64,000 bases of DNA from JAHEKD01 sp965204695 (GTDB lineage Bacteria; Pseudomonadota; Gammaproteobacteria; Arenicellales; JAHEKD01): positions 806,001-870,000 of the forward strand of contig OZ242007.1 of assembly GCA_965204695.1 (NCBI GenBank), read 5' to 3'. Within the stretch, counting starts at the first letter, position 1; each line of letters begins with the position of its first letter. A program made the translations under genes and the position numbers. Below are positions 42,543 to 51,508 of the stretch, one piece after another. Below the pieces are notes generated by a model that was not told the DNA's origin, searched no databases, and was given only the letters and a program-made list of their open reading frames with translations.

Positions 42543-44429
42543 ATGAGTGCAGCTAAAACACACGGATTTCAAACCGAGGTCAACCAATTATTAAAATTAA
42601 TGATTCATTCGCTTTATAGCGAAAAAGAAATCTTTTTAAGGGAACTCATATCTAATGCCTCTGATGCGTGTGACAAACTGCGTTATCAGTCGCTCACGAA
42701 TGCTGAACTATTAGATGATGACGATGAATTAGCCGTTCACGTCAGCTTTGATAAAAAGAAAAAGACCATTACCGTCAAAGACAATGGTATTGGCATGACT
42801 GAAGACGAAGTTATAGAGAATATTGGCACTATTGCACGTTCAGGGACAAAGCAGTTTCTCGATTCTTTGACTGGCGAAAAAACTAAAGATGCGCAGCTAA
42901 TCGGGCAATTTGGTGTTGGTTTTTACTCAGTTTTTATGGTTGCCGAAAAAGTCACCCTGACTACGCGTAAAGCAGGTAGCGACACCAGTGAAGGTGTAGT
43001 CTGGTCTTCGGACGGGCAAGGTGAATATATTCTGGGAAATGCTGATGTTGAACAGCGGGGTACAACCATCACGCTCAAACTCAAAAAAACCGAAGACGAA
43101 TTCTTAAATGACTATCGGCTCAAGAATATCATCCAGAAATACTCCGAACACATTTCCTTGCCTATTTACATGCCTAAACCTGAGGATGAGGAAGAAAAGG
43201 ACAAAGAAAAAGATGATTTAGAGTGGGAAGCTGTAAACAAAGGAACTGCCTTATGGGCCCGGGCAAAGCGTGAAATCAAGGCTGAAGAATATAATCAGTT
43301 TTATACCTCCATGACTTATGATTCCGAAGAACCACTATCTGTGCTCCATAATCATGTCGAGGGTAAGCAACAGTACACCTCCTTATTTTTTATTCCATCC
43401 AAGGCGCCCTTTGATCTATGGGATAGAGATCGAAAAACCGGCATTAAGCTTTATGTACGCCGGGTTTTTATCACAGATGATACTGAAAACTTAACGCCTT
43501 CATATTTACGCTTCGTGCGCGGTTTAGTCGATGCCAGCGATTTGCCATTAAACGTCTCCCGAGAAATATTACAAAAAAATCAAGCCATTCACAAAATCAA
43601 AAGCGCATCGGTTAAGAAAATTTTGAATGAACTGAAAAAAATGGCCGAAAAAAAACCAGACGACTACCAAAAATTCTGGGCCGAGTTTGGCCGAGTGATG
43701 AAAGAAGGTGTAGTAGAAGATTTTGAAAATAAAGAGACACTGCAAGAATTACTGCGATTTTCAACAACTAATGATAATGAACAAAAGCAAACTGCATCAC
43801 TAAAAGACTATGTCTCGCGCATGCCGGAATCACAAAAATCGATCTATTATTTGACCGCTGATTCTCATAAGGCAGCGGAGAATTCACCTCACCTGGAGCT
43901 ATTCAAGAAAAACAAAACTGAAGTTCTTTTGCTCAGCGATCCAGTTGATGAATGGTTAGTCGCACATATGCACGAATTTGATGGCAAACCACTGAAATCT
44001 ATCGCTAAAGGCGCTGACTTAGACGACATTCAGAACGAAGAGGCTAAAGAAAAAACCAAAGAGCAAGAAAAAGACTTTTCTGATCTGATAGAAAAATTTA
44101 AAAAAGCGCTGGAAGATAAAGCCAAAGACGTTCGTCTAAGCCAGCGTTTGACTGACTCACCAGCATGTTTGGTTGCTGATGAGCATGATCTCGGCGGTAA
44201 CATGGAACGTTTGCTTAAAGCCATGGGGCAAGATGCACCTGGAAGCAAGCCGATTCTGGAAATCAATGCAGAACACCCAATTTTGGTTAATCTCAAAGAC
44301 AAAGACGATAAAGTCGAAGACTGGGCCAATGTACTGTATGACCAGGCTGCTTTGAGTGAAGGTGCACCGTTAAATGATCCAAGCTCTTATGTAAAACGTG
44401 TTAATGCGCTATTGAGTGAGAGCCTTTGA
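42543..44429 (+). CDS. htpG: Chaperone protein HtpG (Hsp90)
   Basis: Bacterial Hsp90 of 628 residues. The N-terminal GHKL ATPase domain has LRELISNASDACDKLR, VKDNGIGMT and GQFGVGFYS; the middle domain has LPLNVSREILQKN with the catalytic arginine; the C-terminal dimerisation domain follows. GGAG lies nine bases before the ATG. It is divergent from the tRNA-Pro cluster. Confidence 0.97.
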   Translation: MSAAKTHGFQTEVNQLLKLMIHSLYSEKEIFLRELISNASDACDKLRYQSLTNAELLDDDDELAVHVSFDKKKKTITVKDNGIGMTEDEVIENIGTIARSGTKQFLDSLTGEKTKDAQLIGQFGVGFYSVFMVAEKVTLTTRKAGSDTSEGVVWSSDGQGEYILGNADVEQRGTTITLKLKKTEDEFLNDYRLKNIIQKYSEHISLPIYMPKPEDEEEKDKEKDDLEWEAVNKGTALWARAKREIKAEEYNQFYTSMTYDSEEPLSVLHNHVEGKQQYTSLFFIPSKAPFDLWDRDRKTGIKLYVRRVFITDDTENLTPSYLRFVRGLVDASDLPLNVSREILQKNQAIHKIKSASVKKILNELKKMAEKKPDDYQKFWAEFGRVMKEGVVEDFENKETLQELLRFSTTNDNEQKQTASLKDYVSRMPESQKSIYYLTADSHKAAENSPHLELFKKNKTEVLLLSDPVDEWLVAHMHEFDGKPLKSIAKGADLDDIQNEEAKEKTKEQEKDFSDLIEKFKKALEDKAKDVRLSQRLTDSPACLVADEHDLGGNMERLLKAMGQDAPGSKPILEINAEHPILVNLKDKDDKVEDWANVLYDQAALSEGAPLNDPSSYVKRVNALLSESL

Positions 44430-44443
44430 CTGATACCTCCCGA

Positions 44444-44529
44444 GTCATTCTGGCGAAAGCCAGAATCTCCTAAATCTGGCTTATTACCGAGGAGATTCTG
44501 GACAATCCCTTTGGGATTTCCAGAATGAC
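44444..44529. repeat. Nested inverted repeat of the GTCATTCTGG dispersed family
   Basis: Outer arms GTCATTCTGG (44444-44453) and CCAGAATGAC (44520-44529) enclose inner arms CCAGAATCTCCT (44460-44471) and AGGAGATTCTGG (44490-44501). The arms share the CCAGAAT core, so two alternative folds are possible. It sits 15 bases after htpG and could also stop transcription or protect the mRNA 3' end. Eroded relatives lie at 3610-3794. Confidence 0.8.
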
Positions 44530-44573
44530 GGCGGGCATATTGATAAGATGACTGTGCACTTTTAGCTAAGACC

Positions 44574-44963
44574 ATGAACCGCCATTGCAAAACCTTGCTT
44601 GCAATCGCCAGCTTATTTGGAGCAAGCAGCATTATTATGGCTAGCATTGGCGCTCATCCCGCCTATGAAATATTAACTGCTAATAACCAGGTAGAAACTT
44701 TCAATAAGGCTGTCGATTACAGCATTTATAACGCTCTGGCATTGATTGGATTAGCAATTTTATGTCAGTTATTTGAGGATCATCGATTTCACTGGGCTGG
44801 TTACAGTATTGCTTTAGGCGGCTTTGTTTTTCAAACCAGCCTTTTTCTTTATACCCTTGCTGACATGAAGTGGTTGACGGCAATCACTCCAATAGGAGGC
44901 GTGCTGATGATTCTTGGATGGATATTTATCGGACTATCAGTATTACTCAAAATCAGGAATTAA
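44574..44963 (+). CDS. DUF423 family small membrane protein
   Basis: 129 residues with four hydrophobic segments and the DUF423 (YgdD-like) pattern: an N-terminal GASSIIMASIGAHP, then FNKAVDYSIYNALALIGLAI and a C-terminal TPIGGVLMILGWIFIG. Function is unknown in this family. Its last 21 bases overlap the end of the converging HAD phosphatase gene. Confidence 0.88.
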   Translation: MNRHCKTLLAIASLFGASSIIMASIGAHPAYEILTANNQVETFNKAVDYSIYNALALIGLAILCQLFEDHRFHWAGYSIALGGFVFQTSLFLYTLADMKWLTAITPIGGVLMILGWIFIGLSVLLKIRN

Positions 44964-45560
44964 TTTTAACTTTGTTAATTTTCTGATTACATCATTAGGG
45001 TTCTTTACCAAAACAGCATCTAAACCAGTGTTCCTCGCACCCTCAACATTCTCTTGAGTATCGTCAAAAAAGATGAAGTCTTTGGGTACATAACCCGTAG
45101 CTCGGCAAACTGCTTCAAAAGCTTCTACATCAGGCTTTCGCAAATTTAATTCGCACGAAACGAAAACTTGTTTGAATAATGACGTAACTTGTGGGTATTT
45201 TTCACTCCAAAATTCATGGTGTTTAGTATTAGTATTTGAAAATACATAGCAGTCAATGTTCGTATTGATCTCGTTAATTATACTAATCGTTTCCGTAATC
45301 TGATCTTTGAAAATAGCATTCCAGGCAGTTGCTATTTCATCATTGGTAGCCGTTAACTCGAATTTATAACGCAAATGTGATGCATAGTCAGACCAGTTAA
45401 TTTTGCCAACTTCATGATCCCTATATGCTTGATCCATCTGAAATCGGTTTTTAATTTCAACTTGATCGAGGTGACTAAGTATTTCGAATTGCTCGAATGC
45501 TAATTGAAAATCAATATTGACCAGAACACCACCAAGGTCAAATAATAATGCTTTCACCAA
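44943..45560 (-). CDS. HAD-superfamily phosphatase, YihX-like
   Basis: 205 residues. HAD motif I is FDLGGVLV with nucleophile Asp8 and Gly at +2, motif II SNTNT, motif III RKPD with Lys, motif IV FFDD. The pattern FDLGxVxVxIDF, FSNTNxxHxxFW and RKPDxxxF is close to E. coli YihX, an alpha-glucose-1-phosphatase. The gene follows a sugar-nucleotidyltransferase gene by 12 bases, so a sugar-1-phosphate substrate is plausible. Gly rather than Asp at +2 also occurs in YihX, so activity is not excluded. Confidence 0.82.
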   Translation of the reverse strand: MVKALLFDLGGVLVNIDFQLAFEQFEILSHLDQVEIKNRFQMDQAYRDHEVGKINWSDYASHLRYKFELTATNDEIATAWNAIFKDQITETISIINEINTNIDCYVFSNTNTKHHEFWSEKYPQVTSLFKQVFVSCELNLRKPDVEAFEAVCRATGYVPKDFIFFDDTQENVEGARNTGLDAVLVKNPNDVIRKLTKLKLIPDFE

Positions 45561-45572
45561 GTATGTTTACAG

Positions 45573-46703
45573 TCAGATATTAATCACATTATTTTTGTAA
45601 TAATGTGACTCACGTGCATCGGTTACCCAGTCAAGTTCTTTATCGCCATCCTTAATACGATTACCGTCTTTATCAGCACAGCGCTGACCATAAACGACAG
45701 CTTCATAAAGCTGACCGCGTGAGCCTACATAAGTGTGCTCGAATAAAATACTGCGGGTTACCCGCGCTCCACTTTGTAAATAACAACCATGACCAATCCA
45801 GGTCGGACCAACTATTTCACAACCGGCTTCAATTCTTGAACTGGCACCAATATAGACTGGGCCTTCTATCCGCACATTATCCCAGTCAACGTTTACGTTC
45901 ATGCCTGTCCAAACGCCCGTTTTAACTTCCCTACCTGGCATATCAACATCCTTGAGTTCTCCCAACATCATTTGCTGGGTCGCTTCCCAGTAATCGTTCA
46001 AGCGGCCGATGTCGATCCATGAAAATGGCTGATTGATAGCATAAAAAGGTGATTTTGCTTTGAGAATATCGGGGAACAATTCACTACCAAAATCATATTC
46101 TTTATTCTCTGGAACTAAATCCAGTATTTGCGGTTCAAAAATATATATACCAGTATTGACCAAATTTGATTTTGCTTCGTCTTCACTTGGTTTTTCTTGA
46201 AATGACGTGATTTTTCCATCGTCATCACAAACAACCACCCCGTAATTACTAACCTGATCATGCGGCACTTCTTTAACTACAATGCTGGCCTTAGCACCGG
46301 ATTGCCAGTGTTTACGTACCGCCGCGGTCAAATCAAGATCAATCAGGGCATCACCACAAATAACTAAAAATGTATCGTCAAAAAATTGACTGAATTGCTG
46401 AATTTTTTTCACCCCACCTGCTGAACCGATTGGTTGAGAGATGATTTCCTTCTCTTCAATGTGACCTTCAAACGAATAACCAATATCGACCCCCCAGCGC
46501 CTGCCATCGCCAAAATAATGCTCTATACGCATTGGTAGATGACTGACGTTGACCATAATTTGATCAAATCCATGCCGAGACAACTCTTCAATCAAATATT
46601 CCATAACCGGTTTACCCAGAATAGGAATCATTGGCTTAGGGAGTTCATAGGTCAGTGGCCGCATTCTTGTGCCTTTTCCTGCAGCCAGAATCATTGCTTT
46701 CAT
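45573..46703 (-). CDS. Sugar-1-phosphate nucleotidyltransferase (NDP-sugar pyrophosphorylase)
   Basis: 376 residues from ATG 46703 (MKAMILAAGKGTRMRP); an upstream in-frame ATG at 46742 would add 13 residues that do not fit. The N-terminal nucleotidyltransferase domain has LAAGKGTRMRPLT, LPKPMIP, the GDALID metal site and WIDIGRLNDY; the C-terminal part is a left-handed beta-helix of hexapeptides (VYIGASSRIEAGCEIVGP). It resembles mannose-1-phosphate guanylyltransferase-type enzymes, but glucose-1-phosphate or another sugar is possible. It lies between the clpB terminator and the YihX-like gene. Confidence 0.82.
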   Translation of the reverse strand: MKAMILAAGKGTRMRPLTYELPKPMIPILGKPVMEYLIEELSRHGFDQIMVNVSHLPMRIEHYFGDGRRWGVDIGYSFEGHIEEKEIISQPIGSAGGVKKIQQFSQFFDDTFLVICGDALIDLDLTAAVRKHWQSGAKASIVVKEVPHDQVSNYGVVVCDDDGKITSFQEKPSEDEAKSNLVNTGIYIFEPQILDLVPENKEYDFGSELFPDILKAKSPFYAINQPFSWIDIGRLNDYWEATQQMMLGELKDVDMPGREVKTGVWTGMNVNVDWDNVRIEGPVYIGASSRIEAGCEIVGPTWIGHGCYLQSGARVTRSILFEHTYVGSRGQLYEAVVYGQRCADKDGNRIKDGDKELDWVTDARESHYYKNNVINI

Positions 46704-46718
46704 AAATGTTACTCGCAC

Positions 46719-46751
46719 AAAAAACTGGGCGTAGTATAACACTACGCCCAG
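46719..46751 (-). terminator. Rho-independent terminator after clpB
   Basis: CTGGGCGTAGT (46725-46735), loop ATAAC, ACTACGCCCAG (46741-46751): a perfect 11-pair stem. On the minus strand it is followed by six Ts. It lies 17 bases past the clpB stop and separates clpB from the nucleotidyltransferase gene. Confidence 0.93.
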
Positions 46752-46768
46752 CTGACTATTTGATTTAG

Positions 46769-49360
46769 TTAAGCTGCTTCGGGCTGCTGTTTCTTGTCAA
46801 AGATGATTTGTTCACCATCTATATCCACCATGATGGTATCGCTTTCGACAAAGTTACCAGACAATATCTCCTTGGATAATGGATTTTCCAGATAATCCTG
46901 AATAGCACGCTTGAGTGGTCGAGCACCATAGACCGGATCGAACCCGACGTTGGCAATTTTATCCAATGCTGAACCTGAGATTTCCAGACCTAAATTACGA
47001 CTTGCCAGGCGTTTACGTAAACCATTAATTTGAATATCAGCGATCATGCGGACTTGCTCACGCGAAAGCGGATGGAACACCACCAAGTCATCAATTCGAT
47101 TAATAAATTCAGGTCTAAAATGATGTTTAACGATTTCCATGACCGCTATTTTCATGGCCTCATATCCTTCCGCACGTTTTTCTTGAATATCAGCCGAACC
47201 AAGATTGGAGGTCATAATTATAACTGTGTTGCGAAAATCAACAGTACGTCCCTGACCATCTGTCAAACGGCCATCATCCAGAACTTGCAATAAAATATTA
47301 AAGACTTCAGGATGCGCTTTTTCAACTTCATCCAACAGTATCACTGAATAAGGTCGACGCCTAACTGCCTCGGTCAGATAACCCCCCTCTTCGTAACCTA
47401 CATATCCAGGTGGAGCACCAATCAACCTAGCTACCGAATGTTTTTCCATAAACTCAGACATATCGATTCGGACAAGTGATTCTTCACTATCAAACAAAAA
47501 CTCAGCCAATGCTTTGGTCAGCTCAGTTTTACCTACACCTGTCGGGCCTAAGAATAAAAAAGAACCATAAGGACGTTTGGGATCAGAAAGACCCGCACGA
47601 GAACGCCGAATAGCATCTGAAACGGCATTAATGGCTTCGTTCTGTCCGATCACACGTTTGTGAATATGTTGCTCCATTTGCAGCAATTTTTCCCGTTCAC
47701 CTTCCATCATCTTGGCAACCGGAATCCCTGTCCATTTGGATACGACCTCGGCGATTTCATCCTCAGTGACTTTATTTCTAAGTAACTTAGTCTCGGTGTT
47801 TTCCACCTCATCCGCAGCGGTTAGCTGTTTTTCTAGCTCCGGAATTCGACCGTATTGCAGCTCTGACATACGCGCCAGATCTCCTGCACGACGAGCAGTT
47901 TCCATTTCCATTCGAGCACGATCTAATTCTTCCTTAATGTGCTGCGAACCTTGAACCGCTGCCTTTTCAGCTTTCCAGATTTCATCCAGCTCATTGTATT
48001 CGCGCTCCATTTCTTCAATTTCCGATTCCAGCGTTTGCAGACGCTTTTTGGAGGCATCATCGGTTTCTTTTTTCAGCGCTTCTCGTTCGATTTTTAGTTG
48101 AATCAGTTTTCTATCGAGCTTGTCCATGGCTTCGGGTTTGGAATCGATTTCCATTCGAATTTTACTGGCAGCCTCATCCATTAAATCAATGGCCTTATCA
48201 GGCAAATTGCGATCCGTAATGTAGCGATGGGAAAGCGTTGCAGCAGCCACCAATGCCGGATCATTGATTTCAACACCATGGTGAACTTCATACTTTTCAT
48301 TCAAACCACGCAGAATCGCGATCGTATCTTCAACCGATGGTTCATCGACTAATACTTTTTGGAATCGACGTTCCAATGCCGCATCCTTTTCGACATATTG
48401 ACGATATTCATCTAAAGTCGTCGCACCAATACAATGCAACTCACCACGTGCCAAAGCCGGTTTAAGCATGTTGCCGGCATCCATAGCACCCTCGGCTTTC
48501 CCAGCACCGACTAAAGTATGCATCTCATCAATGAATAAAATAATTTGTCCTTCTTGCTTGCGCAGATCAGTTAACACAGCTTTCAGGCGTTCTTCAAAGT
48601 CACCGCGGAATTTTGCCCCGGCTAACAAGGAACCAAGGTCTAATGATAAAACGCGTTTATTCTTTACACCTTCAGGCACTTCACCATTGACAATACGTTG
48701 GGCTAGGCCTTCAACAATGGCTGTTTTACCCACACCAGGCTCACCGATTAATACTGGATTATTCTTGGTTCGGCGTTGCAAAACTTGAATCGCTCGGCGA
48801 ATTTCATCATCGCGGCCGATTATTGGATCAACTTTGCCCTGCTCAGCACGTTCCGTCATATCAATGGTATATTTTTCCAATGCCTGTCGCTGTTCCTCGG
48901 CATTGGGATCATTAATATTTTCACCACCACGCAGATCAGTGATGGTTTTCTCAATGGCTTCCTTATTAGCGCCACACTCACTCAGAATATCTTTGAGCTG
49001 TCCTTTATCCTCCATGACTGCCAAAACAAACAATTCACTGGAAATGAATTTATCATCTCGTTTCTGCGCCAACTTGTCGGTAACGTTTAATAAACGCCCT
49101 AGGTCATTCGAAATATGAACTTCACCTGCCTGACCTTGAACCTGTGGCAAACGATCCAAAGCATCTCCAAGTTGCGAACGTAACAAATTAACGTTCACGC
49201 CAGATTGAGTGAGAATATGTCTAACCGTGCCACCTTGTTGATCCAACAAGGCAACCATCAAATGAAGCGGCTCAATAAACTGATGATCACGCCCCACAGC
49301 CAAACTCTGGGCATCACTAATCGCCAATTGGAACTTCGATGTTAATTTATCCATGCGCAT
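46769..49360 (-). CDS. clpB: Disaggregase ClpB (Hsp100)
   Basis: Hexameric AAA+ chaperone that, with DnaK, rescues aggregated proteins. 863 residues: N-domain (1-145), NBD1 with GEPGVGKTAIVEGL, a coiled-coil middle domain (about 400-525), NBD2 with GPTGVGKTELTKAL, and the C-terminal domain. ATG 49360 and ATG 49354 are both possible starts (MRM). A sigma-32-like promoter sits 38-66 bases upstream, right against the coxG stop codon, so clpB has its own promoter at the end of the cox operon. Confidence 0.97.
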   Translation of the reverse strand: MRMDKLTSKFQLAISDAQSLAVGRDHQFIEPLHLMVALLDQQGGTVRHILTQSGVNVNLLRSQLGDALDRLPQVQGQAGEVHISNDLGRLLNVTDKLAQKRDDKFISSELFVLAVMEDKGQLKDILSECGANKEAIEKTITDLRGGENINDPNAEEQRQALEKYTIDMTERAEQGKVDPIIGRDDEIRRAIQVLQRRTKNNPVLIGEPGVGKTAIVEGLAQRIVNGEVPEGVKNKRVLSLDLGSLLAGAKFRGDFEERLKAVLTDLRKQEGQIILFIDEMHTLVGAGKAEGAMDAGNMLKPALARGELHCIGATTLDEYRQYVEKDAALERRFQKVLVDEPSVEDTIAILRGLNEKYEVHHGVEINDPALVAAATLSHRYITDRNLPDKAIDLMDEAASKIRMEIDSKPEAMDKLDRKLIQLKIEREALKKETDDASKKRLQTLESEIEEMEREYNELDEIWKAEKAAVQGSQHIKEELDRARMEMETARRAGDLARMSELQYGRIPELEKQLTAADEVENTETKLLRNKVTEDEIAEVVSKWTGIPVAKMMEGEREKLLQMEQHIHKRVIGQNEAINAVSDAIRRSRAGLSDPKRPYGSFLFLGPTGVGKTELTKALAEFLFDSEESLVRIDMSEFMEKHSVARLIGAPPGYVGYEEGGYLTEAVRRRPYSVILLDEVEKAHPEVFNILLQVLDDGRLTDGQGRTVDFRNTVIIMTSNLGSADIQEKRAEGYEAMKIAVMEIVKHHFRPEFINRIDDLVVFHPLSREQVRMIADIQINGLRKRLASRNLGLEISGSALDKIANVGFDPVYGARPLKRAIQDYLENPLSKEILSGNFVESDTIMVDIDGEQIIFDKKQQPEAA

Positions 49361-49397
49361 AACAATAACTCTAACATTAGATTTTCTATTGTTATAG

Positions 49398-49426
49398 TTA
49401 TGGGGTTTTAATGGAGTTTTATCAAC
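49398..49426 (-). promoter_or_regulatory. Sigma-32-like promoter of clpB
   Basis: On the minus strand GTTGATA (49420-49426), a 14-base spacer, then CCCCATAA (49398-49405). The -10 half matches CCCCAT fully and the -35 half keeps TTGA. The -35 box directly abuts the coxG TGA (49427-49429). The -10 element is about 38 bases before the clpB start. Confidence 0.65.
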
Positions 49427-49885
49427 TCATGTAAGTTCAAGTTCGCCAGATAAATATTGCTGAAAAGTATCAAAAAAATCAGCCGCTATTTTACGGGTTG
49501 CACTGACAAACAAACGCGAACCAATTTGGGCCAATTTGCCACTGGCCTGCAACCCAGCTTGATATAAAATTTGTGTTTGCCCATCGTCTAACGATTTTAA
49601 TTCAACATCAGCAACACCCTTGGCAAAACCGACCACACCGCCTTTACCGCCACCTGACAAGGTATATTTATGTGGTGGTTCGAGATTGCTTAATTCTATG
49701 TCGACATCAAATTTTGCCTTGACCGGGCCGATTTTACTGGTGACCTTGGCTGCAAATTCTGTGTCAGAAATCTTTTCCAGGCTTTCACAACCTTTAATAC
49801 ATTGCTTTAAAACAGCTGGATCATTTAAGGCTTGCCAGACGGTATCGACATCCGCTGGGACTGAGTACTCTCCATCAATTTGCAT
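49427..49885 (-). CDS. coxG: CoxG-like SRPBCC family protein
   Basis: 152 residues, START/SRPBCC fold: SVPADVDTVWQALNDPAVLKQCIKGCESL at the start (residues 8-36) and a C-terminal helix. CoxG homologues accompany molybdenum hydroxylases of the CO dehydrogenase family and have been linked to membrane attachment or quinone delivery. Two bases separate it from the mobA-like gene. Last gene of the eight-gene operon, directly before the clpB promoter. Confidence 0.88.
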   Translation of the reverse strand: MQIDGEYSVPADVDTVWQALNDPAVLKQCIKGCESLEKISDTEFAAKVTSKIGPVKAKFDVDIELSNLEPPHKYTLSGGGKGGVVGFAKGVADVELKSLDDGQTQILYQAGLQASGKLAQIGSRLFVSATRKIAADFFDTFQQYLSGELELT

Positions 49886-49887
49886 TG

Positions 49888-50499
49888 CTACTCCTTATCA
49901 AATCTATTTTGAAAATAAACCAAGCTATTAGGCTCATCAATATCAACTAATATACCGATATTATCAACATCGACATAGCTTATTGCACCTTTGTAATCAT
50001 TAAGAATTTGTTTTGCTCCTTTATCACCTGAGAGCTGCTTTAGTTGCTCAAAGTATTTGCTAGACCATAACAATGGGTTCCCTATTTGGCCTTTATATCT
50101 CGGTATCACAATATCGTCATTATTGTGAAAGGCGCTAATAATTTGATTGAACAGGTTAGACTCAACAAACGGCATGTCTGCTTGCATGATCAAGACAGCA
50201 TCGCAACTCGATTGTATTGTTTCAATACCGGCTTTTATTGAAGTGCTTAATCCTTTTTCAAAATCAGCGTTATTGATTAATTTAATTGACGGGCCGGAGA
50301 TTTGTTGAGCAATTTTCTCGGATTCGTGACCAGCCACAACAACGATTTGATCGACATCAGATTTTGTTAGATTAATAAGCACATGTTTGAGTAGAGACTT
50401 GCCATTAACTTGAGCTAGTAGCTTATTGGTTTCACCCATCCGACTAGATAGACCGGCGGCTAACACAATAGCAGAAACTTTTGGATATGTTTTACTCAC
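49888..50499 (-). CDS. MobA-like molybdenum cofactor nucleotidyltransferase (MocA type)
   Basis: 203 residues of the NTP-transferase fold. The nucleotide-binding loop LAAGLSSRMGETNKLL is at 13-28, and QADMPF supplies the metal-binding Asp. Family members MocA/MobA join CMP or GMP to molybdopterin; in a xanthine dehydrogenase-type operon the CMP form is expected. It starts with GTG at 50499 and overlaps the xdhC-like gene by eight bases, which ties it to maturation of the CoxL cofactor. Confidence 0.87.
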   Translation of the reverse strand: MSKTYPKVSAIVLAAGLSSRMGETNKLLAQVNGKSLLKHVLINLTKSDVDQIVVVAGHESEKIAQQISGPSIKLINNADFEKGLSTSIKAGIETIQSSCDAVLIMQADMPFVESNLFNQIISAFHNNDDIVIPRYKGQIGNPLLWSSKYFEQLKQLSGDKGAKQILNDYKGAISYVDVDNIGILVDIDEPNSLVYFQNRFDKE

Positions 50500-51508
50500 C
50501 CTGACGCAAAGCTAAGACTAGACCAGCAACAATTGAGACAGCAATTTCCGCAGGATTGCTGGCTTTAATATCTAAGCCAATGGGTGCATCAATTCTAGAT
50601 GTGTGCGATTCTTCAAACCCATCTGCTTTTAAACGTTCTATTCTTCCAGCATGAGTTTTACGGCTTCCTAATGCACCAATATAAAACGCCTGTGAGTTTA
50701 AAGCAGCCTTGAGCGCCGGGTCATCAAATTTAGGGTCATGCGTAAGTGTAATAACCGCCGAACGGTGATTAAGTTTTTGATCATCAAAAAATTCCTGCGG
50801 CCATTTATGCACCAGATTTACTTCCGGAAAACGCTCTTCAGTCGCAAAAGCTACACGTGGATCAATGACATGAACCTGGAAACCTAACTCGCGAAGAATT
50901 GAAACTAACTTTTGACTGATATGAACTGCACCGACGATGTAGACATTAACCTGTGGATTAAAGGGTTGCATAAAACAGCGAGGATTCTGTTCAATAGTCA
51001 CCGGGCGATCTAATCTTAATGCTTGCATGGCTGACGTTTTATCAGTATCTGAAAGGTTGACAGACGAATTAATATCATCAACGGATATTGCTACAAGATT
51101 ACTTTGCTGCTCGAGTTCGACTAACAAAATCGATGCTTTATCTTGTGCGTTAAGCTGAATCACTTCAGTCAATTCTTTTTCAATAGCATTAGTAACTTTT
51201 TGAACAAAGATTTCAATGTTGCCCCCACACGCGAGACCGACTTCCCAAGCTTGTTCATTACTAACACCAAACTCCAGTAGTTCTGATTTACCTGTCTTAA
51301 TACAGTTTATAGCCTGGTCAATCACTGCTGTTTCGACACAACCACCCGAAACTGATCCCTGAAAGTCCAACTGCGAATTAATGCACATCATGCTGCCACT
51401 ACGTCGAGGGGCAGATCCCCATGTTTTAATAACAGTAGCCAAGGCAACTTCTTTAGCGCCTGCTTTCCAACTCACAGCCTGATCCAATACTGAAATTGCG
51501 TCGTCCAT
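50492..51508 (-). CDS. XdhC/CoxF family molybdenum hydroxylase maturation protein
   Basis: 338 residues: an N-terminal XdhC_CoxI domain (ATVIKTWGSAPRRSGSMM, GSVSGGCVE) and a C-terminal Rossmann-like domain (VYIVGAVHISQKL, ALGSRKTHAGR). XdhC binds the mature molybdopterin cofactor, helps its sulfuration and inserts it into the large subunit. It overlaps the coxE-like gene by one base (TAATG) and the mobA-like gene by eight, so it acts in the same pathway. It corresponds to coxF in cox gene clusters. Confidence 0.9.
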   Translation of the reverse strand: MDDAISVLDQAVSWKAGAKEVALATVIKTWGSAPRRSGSMMCINSQLDFQGSVSGGCVETAVIDQAINCIKTGKSELLEFGVSNEQAWEVGLACGGNIEIFVQKVTNAIEKELTEVIQLNAQDKASILLVELEQQSNLVAISVDDINSSVNLSDTDKTSAMQALRLDRPVTIEQNPRCFMQPFNPQVNVYIVGAVHISQKLVSILRELGFQVHVIDPRVAFATEERFPEVNLVHKWPQEFFDDQKLNHRSAVITLTHDPKFDDPALKAALNSQAFYIGALGSRKTHAGRIERLKADGFEESHTSRIDAPIGLDIKASNPAEIAVSIVAGLVLALRQGE

